Shown here piece by piece: positions 23,560-33,273 of a stretch of 64,000 nt of DNA. The DNA comes from Notamacropus eugenii (taxonomy: Eukaryota; Chordata; Mammalia; Diprotodontia; Macropodidae). The stretch's first letter is position 1. Each line of letters begins with the position of its first letter. The notes under the pieces were generated by a model that saw only the letters and a list, made by a program, of their open reading frames with translations, did not search any database and was not told where the DNA came from. Both the position numbers and the translations under genes were made by a program. The DNA is taken from contig NC_092875.1 of NCBI RefSeq assembly GCF_028372415.1, positions 52,956,271 through 53,020,270 of the forward strand, given 5' to 3'.

Positions 23560-24660
23560 TTCCTTCACACTCCAGTATTTTCTAACACCTCAACTATATT
23601 AGTTGTCTGGGCAACACTAGGGGCTTTAGGCAGCCATTCACCCATGTGTTAAGGCTAGATGGTGAGCAGTATTGAAGGAGCAGGGCCATCCTTCTACTGA
23701 TTCAGACAAGCCAGTTCAATAAGGCAGCTGTTATAATGCACTGTCTGTCTGTGTTGCCAATAGGAAAATGCCAAAAGCACCATGGCCAGTAACCCAGGCT
23801 CCACACAAGATAGCATCAGATCCAAACCCACACAGTGAGCTATGGCAGCCTCACAGATTAATGCTGCAGCACCCCATCCCCACCCCCTACACCCTATTCC
23901 AAAAACCTATGATAATGAGCTTTCATGCCAAGGAGTCACAGAGAGCAGCAAGTTCCTCCATGTGTCCACAGGGACAGTATGGCCTTCCCTCCCCCTGGGG
24001 TGATTTATTTGAGGACCAGACTCCACTTCCAGTCTTGCTTGGTCCCCTGAAATGGGGGGAGGTCAGAGTAGAGGGTGGAAATCTTCTTGTCCTCCTCTTC
24101 TGAGAGAGGGGCAGAGGGTGTGATCAGAGACCATGGAATTCTGTCCTGCACAGTGGAATGGGCTAGCTCCTCCACTCCCACCTTCTCCTCATCCAAGGAA
24201 TGGCTGAGGTTATCAGAACCTCATCTAAAGACAACTGTGTTCATCCCTCCTCCATCCAGTTCTCCTGTCTTATCTGTTGCCATCTGCAGCCGTCCTATCC
24301 CTTGTTGCAGCCTATTCTCTTCCTTGACATAGTCTAAACAAAACCAAACCAATTTTTTCTGTTGACCTTAGCTTCCTCTCCCCACCCCCAGGTTGTTCTG
24401 AGTATTATCACTTATGATGCTGGTTTTTTATAGGACTATATTCATCCTACCTTTGTTTCTTTTGCACATCTTTTTAAAATGGAAACTGTTGACTTTCCAA
24501 TGCTTCCACATGGTTCCTTCATTCCTCTTCTATTCCTCCCCTCATTTGAATTGTTTCTTCAAGGAAAAATTTCCTATCCCTGACAGGAAAATGGGCTCCT
24601 TTAGGATGCATTAGGTTCCCTCAGTGGTGATTTTCAAGAAAAATATGGATGACTCCTTAT
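23560..24660. repeat. Direct duplication, copy 1 (about 1.1 kb)
   Basis: Collinear with 26045-27165 at an offset of about 2483 bases. The central part 23971-24455 differs from its partner at about three positions by my count; the flanks diverge much more. Both copies keep a minus-strand open frame (24196-24005) including DLPPFQGTKQDWKW, of unknown identity. An old LTR-element piece is possible. Confidence 0.85.
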
Positions 24661-24664
24661 TTGG

Positions 24665-24800
24665 ATGTTATTGTTTGTCCTTCCGTCTTGAAGAGGATCA
24701 TGACATTAGGAAGGTGATGCCATGACATGCAAGTGAATTGGATTTAAGTGAGGCAGGGCTGTGCAAGGTCACCAGCCTCACTTTTTTCTAGGAGTGATTT
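24665..24800 (-). mobile_element. RTE-tailed SINE fragment, antisense
   Basis: tgtttgtccttccgtcttga, catgacatgcaagtgaattg and gggctgtgcaaggtcaccag are the antisense SINE tail. It marks the right end of duplication copy 1. Confidence 0.8.
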
Positions 24801-24954
24801 GCAATTATGGCTGGTCTATAAGAAAGAAAATAAAGTTTCAGAGATTAACATTTACATCCCCTTTGGGCAGAGAACACACAGGTATGATACCCTATGAGGA
24901 CAGAGAAAGAAACAAATAAATAAACCAATGAATGAAGGAAAGAAACAAGGAAAG

Positions 24955-25080
24955 GAAGAAAGAGAGAGAGAGAGAGAGGGAGGGAGGGAGGGAAAGAAGG
25001 AAGGAAGGAAGGAAGGAAGGAAGGAAGGAAGGAAGGAAGGAAGGAAGGAAGGAAGGAAGGAAGGAAGGAAGGAAGGAAAG
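24955..25080. repeat. (GA)n / (GGGA)n / (GGAA)n microsatellite
   Basis: About 120 bases: GAGA, then GGGA, then about 20 GGAA units. The Lys/Glu/Arg open frames over it on + and the Phe/Leu/Pro/Ser frames on - are artefacts. Confidence 0.95.
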
Positions 25081-25144
25081 CCATGCTGCACAACTGGCCA
25101 GTTTCAGGTTGGTCATCAATGGCCAGCTCTCCTTTTCTATTCAC

Positions 25145-25790
25145 AGATGTTGTTGTTTGTCCTTCTGTTCTTGAAGAGGGCCATGACAAAGTAATGTTGT
25201 GACATGTGAGTGAATTGGATTTAAGTGAGGGAGGGCTGTGCAAAATCACCAGTCTCACTTTCTACTCTGGAGTCATCTGGAGATGGTCCCAGATGCAGTG
25301 GGAGACTTTGGTCTTTTTAAGCAAAGATTTTTCCCAGGTCCAGTGAGATCTTAGTTGAGGTCAGATAGCACAAATTTGTAGTGGACCTGGTAAGAATACT
25401 TGCATAGTTTCTTCCTACTCCCTTCAGCAATAGAAGACTAGGAGCAGAGGGGACAGAAGGTAATTCAGGGTTGGGACTCAGCAAAGCACGAGCAGATCTC
25501 TGCTCATGGACGAGAGGACAAGACTTAGGAAGAAAGGACAGTATAGTATTGAACTGTTTAACTATAGGGTCAAGATTGTGAAGGTCAGAAAGTGAGACCA
25601 AAGCAGGGGTGATGGTCTGGAAAAGTACTGAGGACTGAAGGAATTGGAGATGACTACAAAGAAAGTTTTAAGGAGGGGTGAGGCATTGGAAGAGATGGAA
25701 TGATAGGAGATTGTGATGTGATAAGGGACTTTCAAGATGATTTATCATGAAAGTTTGATAGTTATGGATGATGGAAAATCAAGGGTGTAA
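25145..25790 (-). mobile_element. RTE-tailed retroposon, antisense (partner of 16690-17335)
   Basis: The RTE-like tail at 25145-25320 continues into the same conserved block as at 16873 (minus-strand MVSLSDLHNLDPIV at 25601-25560), then homologous text to about 25780. The agreement over more than 600 bases shows that the body is a repeat and not a gene. Confidence 0.65.
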
Positions 25791-25795
25791 CCATT

Positions 25796-25832
25796 CGTGT
25801 GTGTGTGTGTGTGTGTGTGTGTTGTGTGTGTT
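25796..25832. repeat. (GT)n microsatellite
   Basis: About 15 GT units with one interruption, followed by a G-rich stretch. Confidence 0.95.
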
Positions 25833-26044
25833 GGGGGAGGGGCATGGAAGGGTAGGGAATGAGATTTCAGAAATTCATGTGAGGCTAGGAACTGCTAAAT
25901 CAAGTTTATTCAAGCCCTGGAAATCAGTAATCTTCCTCCAAGGCCCATTGGCTTTACATGCTGGGTCTTCAGGGTTGTTGAATTGAGACACAGATCACCT
26001 GAGGATTCCAGTGTTTGGTAATTCCTTTATCAACGATCTTTCAT

Positions 26045-27165
26045 TCCCCCAGGATTTTCTATCACCTCAACTATGGTAGTTGCCTGGGCAACACTGGAGT
26101 CCTTAGGTAACCACCCACCCAATATCCAGCCTAGACCATGAGCAGTATTGAAGGAGCAAGGCCATCCTTAGTGATGATCCAAACAAGTAAGCCAGTTCAA
26201 TAAGGCAACTGTTATAATGCACTGTCTGTCTGTGTTGCCAGCAGAAAAATGTCAAAAGCACCATGGGCAGTGACCCAGGCTCCACACAAGATGGCATCAG
26301 ATCCAAACCCACACAATGAGCTATGGCAGCCTCACAGATTAAAGCTGCAACACCCCATCCCCACCCCCTAACCACCCTACTCCAAAAACCTATGATAAAG
26401 AGCTTTCATGCCAAGGAGTCACAGAAAGCAGCAAGCTCCTCCATGTATCCACAGGGACAGTATGGCCTTCCCTCCCCCTGGGGTGATTTATTTGAGGACC
26501 AGACTCCACTTCCAGTCTTGCTTGGTCCCCTGAAATGGGGGGAGGTCAGAGTAGAGGGTGGAAATCTTCTTGTCCTCCTCTTCTGAGAGAGGGGCAGAGG
26601 GTGTGATCAGAGACCATGGAATTCTGCCCTGCACAGTGGAATGGGCTAGCTCCTCCACTCCCACCTTCTCCTCATCCAAGAAATGGCTGAGGTTATCAGA
26701 ACCTCATCTAAAGACAACTGTGTTCATCCCTCCTCCATCCAGTTCTCCTGTCTTATCTGTTGCCATCTGCAGCCGTCCTATCCCTTGTTGCAGCCTATTC
26801 TCTTCCCTGACATAGTCTAAACAAAACCAAACCAATTTTTTCTGTTGACCTTAGCTTCCTCTCCCCACCCCCAGGTTGTTCTGAGTATTATCACTTATGA
26901 TGCTGGTTTTTTATAGGACTATATTCATCCTACCTTTGTTTCTTCTGCACATCTTTTTAAAGTGGAAACTGTTGACTTTCTAGTGCTTCCACATGGTTTC
27001 TTCATTCCTCTTCTATTTTTCCTTCTCCTTTGTTTTTAGGTTTTTTTGTGGAAAAATTTTCTGTCTATGATAGGAAAGTGAAATGGTATCCTTTAGGATG
27101 CAGTAACTTCCTCCCATTGGAGATTTTTCAGGAAAACTTGAATGAAAGGGCGATCATGTTCATAA
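26045..27165. repeat. Direct duplication, copy 2 (about 1.1 kb)
   Basis: Partner of 23560-24660. It runs about 50-70 bases further on the right, where copy 1 meets a SINE. The same minus open frame persists at 26679-26488. Confidence 0.85.
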
Positions 27166-28360
27166 ATGGATGTGTCTGGTTGGACTAAGGACCCTTTGAT
27201 ATCTGACAGTCTGTGCTTCTGTGACCCCCATGACCACACATTAGTACTTTCCAGCCTACTCTGTACCAGAAGTTGGTATGCCATGGGTTTGTTACAGCTT
27301 CCGATGTTGAATCATTTCACAATGCTAATGGCTTTGGTGGCAAAAGCTTTCTTTTCTGGGTCTTCAGTAGCTATGGATACTGAATAAATAGTTGCCAAGG
27401 GGCATTTTCACACAGATTATTTCCCAGGGTGATGACTACAAGGGTTGGGCTAAAGGTATTGCTATTCCTAAGACTCTTGGATATTAGGTGCAGGGCAGTC
27501 TTTATTGGAATATGAAGGAAAGAGAGGTCAATGTAGTGATGGGGGTGGTGGTTTGATGTGCCTGGCATATGTTGTCTCCTGTCTGTTTCTCATTACTTCA
27601 GTTAGACTTGCTTGTTTGCTCTATGCACAACAGTTGGTTTGTAGTTGGTGAAGATAGCTGGCTCCTTTTCTATATCATCCCCAGATGATGGCCTGAGCAC
27701 TGGGCTAAAAGCAGAAACAACTGATTTGAAGGGTGCTGGAACTCCAGGTGGTGCCAAGTGCTGGCATTCTTGTGACCATCTGCCTTTGAGTGGCAGTTGG
27801 TTAACAGTTGCCAATTGTGACGATGAGGAAGTAGGCCACTTTTCCAAAATGATTTCTCCCCTTGATGATGGGTATGAGGGCTAGGTTGGTGGCTGCTGGG
27901 AAGGGTTCACTGCTATTTCCAAAGTTCTTGTGTCCAGGGTTCTGGGCTGTGTGTCTTTTAGGGTCTGAGGGTGGTGGTGTTCAAGATGGTGCTGGTAATC
28001 AATGAGATAATGTATATTTTGCAATCCTTAAGGAGCTATAGAAATATCAGTTATTTTTTTCAAATGAGGGGTGTTACTAATGCCACTCTTTTGCTCTAAC
28101 TTTGAATAGCATCTGGTGGGTCTGTAGGGGCTGGCACACTCTACCACTCCATGGTCAGTAACTAGGCATTCAGTTTAAAATACATTCTTAAGGAATCCTA
28201 TCCTCTTATGATAGAGGACTAGGCTGGCTCCCTGTTCTCACAGTCTTTGGCTCATTAAGTCCACAACCTTGAAACTTTTTTTTAAAATAAAGGCTAACAC
28301 TTTATGGATATGGATATGGACAATTTCACTCTTTGATTTGTTTCTAGGACTTCCCAGAAA
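27166..28360. other. No recognised feature; minus-strand coding-like patches
   Basis: Minus-strand open stretches at 27284-27093 and 27847-27602 have unbiased composition but no family that I can name. With the frame in the duplication they could be pieces of one old minus-strand element. I do not assign a product. Confidence 0.3.
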
Positions 28361-29230
28361 GGGATGATATAACAAGGTATTCATTGGACAGTATGAGTCA
28401 TTTATTGTGATAATTTACTCCTACATACAAACAAAAATGCTAAATAAGGTCTGCTCACAAGAGTACACAGAAAAAAATTAAAACAGGATTTAATAGCAAG
28501 TTATGAGCACTATTATAATTTTCTGGGAGACTACTACTTAAACTTAATCCAAACATAAAGCAGTTTGCAGGACTGCTAATGAGGCATTTTATATTTCACC
28601 TCATCTTGGCACTGTCGAAACAATTCTATCTCTATATCTGTTGCCAAAATGGCTAGGTTTTCACAGTCTTTTTGTTAGAGGCCATCATCTCCAATACATA
28701 AACTTCTCTTGCCACCAGCTAACTCTAACCCAATAGGGCTCAAGGTCTATCAACTTCTCTGCCTCACAGAGTTGCTTCCAAGATTGGACACACCTGTCTC
28801 AGGTTACTAATTCATCTAAGGTGTCAAGAAAGAACCATCACGAAAGAAGCATCCCAAATCCAAGCTCAGTCTTGCCCAAGCAGAACGTGTGCTCTAACTT
28901 CCATGTGAATTTAGAGGTTAGGACAGGAAATGGGGTTAGCCACTCCTCTCATACTTGACTCAGCATGCAAATCAAATGTATTCTTTCATGAGTCATCACG
29001 AGAAAAGGAAAAATAAGGTTAGGAGGCAGCTGTCACTCTACAAAGTTCCAGAGCACTCTGGCTCATCAGTCGATAAGAGGACTCTGTCATCTCAAAGTCT
29101 AAATCTCTCAGTTATAAATCACAAATAAATAGAAATACCAACCCCTCAGCTTCCACATGGTATCCCAGAACCAGGAATTGTTACTCTGAGCATGCTCCAG
29201 TTGAGGACTGGTGGCTTGGTTATACTGACA
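28361..29230 (+). repeat. Unclassified repeat, family C copy 1 (LTR-like)
   Basis: 29020-29220 shares the order gcagct..tctggct..agtc.ataag..actct.tcatctcaa and cagaaccaggaat..tgagcatg.tcc with 39470-39640. The text upstream to 28361 has no coding potential and may belong to the same element. Confidence 0.45.
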
Positions 29231-29254
29231 AAAAGTTTGCGTTTATGGTCTTGC

Positions 29255-29370
29255 ATTCAACAAACATTTATTAAGATCCTGTTGTGTGAAATGCAAACTG
29301 ATGGCATTGCAAAGGTAAACAATAAAATCGTCTCTTCCTTTAAGGACTTCATTTTCTTTTTGAGGTTATG
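29255..29370 (-). mobile_element. L2 3'-end scrap, antisense
   Basis: caacaaacatttattaagat and a tctcttcctttaaggacttc segment match the antisense L2 3' end. Confidence 0.55.
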
Positions 29371-29599
29371 CTTCTGGCCCAAAGTTGAGAGAGGGATGCT
29401 GAGGGAAGATCACTTACCTTAGGTAAGAAAACTAAGAATTCCTTTTGGGAAGTTAGATGCTGACTTGGCTTCACAGTAGCAGTCACAAAATGCAGCCTTG
29501 TACACAAGGGCCTTTTGTGAAAAGGTAGAATTAAGCAGCAGCCTTTTTATTAGATGAGGACCACCCAACCAAGTCCTCCCTGCATTGGAACAACAAAAG

Positions 29600-29775
29600 G
29601 AAGTGCCATGAAAAGAGCCCTGGACAAGAGAGTAAGGTGACTAGGGTTCGAGATCCACTTCTGCCACTGACATAGTGTATGATCTGGGGCAAATCTCTTT
29701 AACCTTCCTGGGCCTCAGTTTCCCTATCTGTAAAATGACTTCAAGGTACCTTGATGCTGTGACAGTCTTTATTTT
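29600..29775 (+). mobile_element. MIR, sense
   Basis: gagatccacttctgccactg, tgatctggggcaaatctctt and ctcagtttccctatctgtaa are diagnostic MIR segments. Confidence 0.8.
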
Positions 29776-29929
29776 TATAACCAGAGAGTCATATATATTT
29801 GCCCTCACTTTACTAGAATTTTAAAAAGATTAACCAGCATATGATACTCCTTGTCAATGATGTTACCATTTTTCTTGGAGTATTTTCCTTCTTTTTCTTT
29901 TATAAAGGTTAACATTTTATTTGTTTTAT

Positions 29930-30058
29930 TTTTTGGAGGAACTCAAGGTTAAGTGGCTTGACCAGTCACATAGCTAGTAAGTGTCTGAGGCTGGATTTGA
30001 ACTCAGGTCCTCTTGACTCCAGGGCAGATGATCTATCAGCTGCACCATCTAGCCACCC
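29930..30058 (-). mobile_element. CORE-SINE (Mar1-like), antisense
   Basis: gttaagtggcttgaccagtc, cacatagctagtaagtgtct, ggatttgaactcaggtcctc and caccatctagccacccc give a nearly complete antisense tRNA-type head. Confidence 0.85.
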
Positions 30059-30399
30059 CTTTAAAAAAAAATTTAATTTATTTATTTTAAACTTAAATAC
30101 ACAATAAGAAAAGAAAAATAAACATATTACTACAACTTAAATACAAAATAAGAAAAAAGTACTGCCATGTGCATTGCAGAACATGAGAGAAGATTCAAAA
30201 TATACGGCAATAAGTTTCCATTTCAAGAAAGTCTATATAATAAATATTACATATTATGTTTGGAGCTATTCATCTTTTCTTTGCTTCCTTGTAAGTTTTC
30301 TTTTATTCTCTGCAATGCAATTTTTACTTTGTTCTTTTTTTCTCCTTCCTTCCCCTCCTCTCCCCAAAGAAAGCTACAATTAAGTGCAGATAAATATAA

Positions 30400-30530
30400 T
30401 ATGTGTGTGTATATATGTATATATATGTATGTGTGTGTATATACACACATATACATACACATGTATACACATACATATTTATGTATATATGTATTATACT
30501 ATATAGATAGATAGATAGATCTATATATAC
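30400..30530. repeat. TATG/TGTA and GATA simple repeats
   Basis: (GT)(TA) alternations then four GATA units at 30505-30520; the tract is partly self-complementary. Confidence 0.9.
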
Positions 30531-32365
30531 AAATGTGTTTCCCTTCCTAATTCTCTCTTCCCTCCTCATACACTTTGCCTTCTTTCTTTCTGAATTTTAT
30601 GTGTATTGTTCCCTCCTTAATCTCTTCCCAATGAGAGTAGGGTTCCAGAACTACCCACCCTCCTCCCCCATCTAATTCCTCTATATCAATTCTTCATCTC
30701 ACACCTCATTTGTATAAAATATTTACTCTTTCTACCTTTTCCTAGATGTTATTACTTTTTAGAATTATATCATACTCAGTTCTACCCCAGTCTTTCTTTC
30801 GAGCTGCTCTATTACTAATTATAATCTTAGACATAAAGTTTACATTTTCTTGTATAAAAAGTATACAGTCTTTCCTTACTGAGTCTTTTGTGATTTGCAT
30901 TTACCTTATATTTCTCTTGGGTTTTGTATATCACATTTTCTATTAAGTTCAAGTCTTTTTGCAATAAAAATCTGAAAATCTGGCAATTCATTGAATGTCT
31001 ATTTTTTTATTCAAGATTATGCCTAATTTTGCTGGATATGATATTTTCATCTGTAACCCGTTCTTTTGCTCTTTGATATATGGTATTCCAAAATCTGTGG
31101 TCTTTTAGTGAAGCTACCGCTAGGTCTCGTATGATCTAAATGTGGCTCCAAGGTATTGGAATTGTTTTGGTTTTTTATTTCTTGTTTTTGCTCATATTTT
31201 TCTTTGAGCGGGAAGTTTCAAAATTAGCTATGATTTTCCTGTAGGTTCTCCTGATAGAATCTTTTTGAGGTTGTGATCAGTGTATTTTTTTCTATTCCTA
31301 CTTTACTCTCTTGTGCTAACACTTCGGGACAATTTTCTTTAATTTTTTTTCTTGTATTATTGTATCAAGATTCTTTTTTAGATCCTAGCTTTCAGGTAGT
31401 ATGATTATCCTTATGTTTTCTTTTCTTGATCTGTTCTACAGATCAGTTATTTTTCTTATGCTTCACATTCTCTTCTATTTTTTATTCTTTATATTTTGTT
31501 TTATTATTTCTTGGTATCTTATAACTTCTCTGGCTTTCCCTTCCCCAATCCTAATTTTCAAGGAGTCATTTTCTTCCTTAAGATTCTGGATCTCCTTTTC
31601 CCATTGGTTAAAAAAATTTTAAAAATTAAAAAGAAATTTTCCTTAGTCTGTGTCATTTGATTTTTAAAGTCTTTTTATAGTTCTGTGAATTCTTTTTGGG
31701 TAGGTGACCATTTGGCATTACTCTCTGGGGTAGGAGAGCCTGTTTTTGCTTCAATAGACTCATCTGAAGATGAACCCCAGTCTTCTTTATTCCCATAGTA
31801 ACTTTCTTTGGTTGGGTTCTTTCTCTGCTGCCTGCCCATTTAAAAATATGTAGCAATTTGTTGTAATCACCTCTAGTCCTGGGGTATGGAGGATAGTACC
31901 TCTGGCCTCAGGATCTTCTTTAGGTCTCCCCTCTGGCCTGAAACTGAAAGCAAGAGCTCTGGCCTCTTGTAAGTAAAGTCAACAGCATCCCCATCCCACT
32001 GCTTCTGCATTCACCAGGCATGTGCTGGTTCCTTCTTATCCAGGATCACATCTCATCCCAGCACCAGAGCTGAGCCTGGCATCCCTTATCAGCAGAGGTA
32101 GCCTCAATCTTCCCCCACTCAGATGCCCAACTCTACACAAGGGCCAGGAGATGAAATGTCCTGTAGCTGGGACTGTCTCCCAACTCAGCTAACCTTGCTG
32201 TTTCAACATAATTTATCTGGAGGTATTTACACTCCACAGGAACCAAAACTTGGTTCTGGAATTTTTCTTCTGTTCTTCTCCTGTTATCCAGGGAGGGCAG
32301 CTATTCTGTCCTAACTATTGTTTATTTTTACTGCTGCTCTATGTTCTCCTCAAGGTACTATTTTG

Positions 32366-32980
32366 TGTTCGGCCTAGAGGCCTATGAGCTACCCGAGCCT
32401 TCTTACCTTTCGTCCAGGTCTTCAGTGATCAGCTGGATAAACGTGTTGAGAGAAGAGACTTTCCAGAGTCAAACAAGGATTAGGCTTTATTCAGGGTCTT
32501 AGTTACATATGCAGGGTGAATTCTTCCTCAGGAGAGAGGAATCCTCCTCCTCCCAAGGGGCAAGGATCATACAGCAAGAGGATGGGAGTGGAAGAGGGGA
32601 GGGACCCTCTTCCCTCTAAGGGCCCCTCAGCTCAAAGAGCCCCTGGAAGGAACTTCGCATCCAGAAGAGGGCCTTCAGGCTTTCCTGCCCCTACTTAAGC
32701 TCTCCCACCGCATAGTTTGCATGTGAATACCGGGTGTGCTCTCAGCCCCTAGCTAATTAACAACAGGTGTGCTCAGACCACGGACCAATCTCAAGGGTGG
32801 GATGCTCTCCCCAGCAAGTTTCCCACTGAGAAGAGGTGGAAATGCACGAGATAGCCCGTGTTTCACACCTCAATCCCCAGCTGTTCCCTGGGGGGCCTCG
32901 TGAGAACTCTGAGGTTTAGAGGTCCTCACTTTTACCTGCCTGAGACTATTCATGTGAAAACTGAGCTTACACCCCCAACA
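32366..32980 (-). mobile_element. Solo LTR of an endogenous retrovirus (class II-like fossil), 615 bp
   Basis: Ends TGTTCGG and CCCCAACA on the + strand, giving TGTTGGGG...CCGAACA on the minus strand. It is flanked on both sides by the 6-bp TSD attttg (32360-32365 and 32981-32986). A minus-strand AATAAA signal lies at 32491-32486, about 120 bases from the 3' end. The 6-bp TSD fits class II (betaretrovirus-like) elements. It interrupts the HAL1 5'UTR and so is younger than that element. No internal region remains. Confidence 0.85.
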
Positions 32981-33099
32981 ATTTTGTCTTGTTTGTAGGG
33001 TAAATTTGGAGAGCTTGGAATTTTCTGAAGTACTCCACCATCTTCCCAGAATCCTCTCCCTGGGCATTTTCCATATAACTCTCTGTCTCTTGTTTACAG

Positions 33100-33273
33100 G
33101 ATGCTGGTCAGTCTATATGACTGGTTTTGGAATGAAAAATATTGGTTCCCTCAGGAGTACTCATGGGCTGACTTTGAAGATTCAGATGAGGTGGTATACC
33201 CTCACCCCAAGGACTTGCTAGCAGTTGTTCCATTGACATTTGTCATAATAATTGTCAGATATACCTTTGAAAG
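33100..33273 (+). CDS. CERS4: CERS4 coding exon 1 (start codon; residues 1-57)
   Basis: A pyrimidine-rich acceptor ending in tgtttacag puts the exon start at 33100, one base before the ATG at 33101. It encodes [17 protein letters not shown] and the first membrane segment, and ends two bases into codon 58 at GAAAG|gtgagt. The Met aligns with the start of other CerS proteins, so the start is secure. Only one base of 5'UTR is in this exon, so a separate upstream non-coding exon is required. Confidence 0.92.

Larger units (their letters stand above)
30062..33055 (-). mobile_element. HAL1-like element, antisense, split by a solo LTR
   Basis: Minus-strand order: an L1-type 5' end at about 33055 (gggaagatggtggagtactt), 5'UTR (interrupted by the LTR at 32366-32980), an ORF1-like region (about 30950-31640), then a 3'UTR without ORF2 down to an A-rich end at 30062-30130. 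A TATG/GATA tract lies inside. Its 5' end is only about 45 bases from the CERS4 exon 1 acceptor. Confidence 0.6.
13295..33099 (+). other. Inferred 5'UTR intron of CERS4
   Basis: If the leader exon call is right, this 19.8-kb interval is a single intron. It opens with GTAAGT and closes with the acceptor at 33098-33099. No conserved coding sequence was found in it; it is filled by the MIR, L2, L1, RTE, hAT and LTR relics listed separately. Further leader exons inside it cannot be excluded. Confidence 0.45.

Noticed and set aside
24845-25258. 137-codon minus frame with a Phe-Leu-Pro-Ser repeat protein
   Set aside because: Translation of the GGAA/GA microsatellite; several frames on both strands stay open for the same reason.
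23560-27165. A provirus with the duplication copies as paired LTRs
   Set aside because: The interval between the copies holds only SINE/RTE fragments and microsatellites, and the copies lack TG..CA ends and TSDs.
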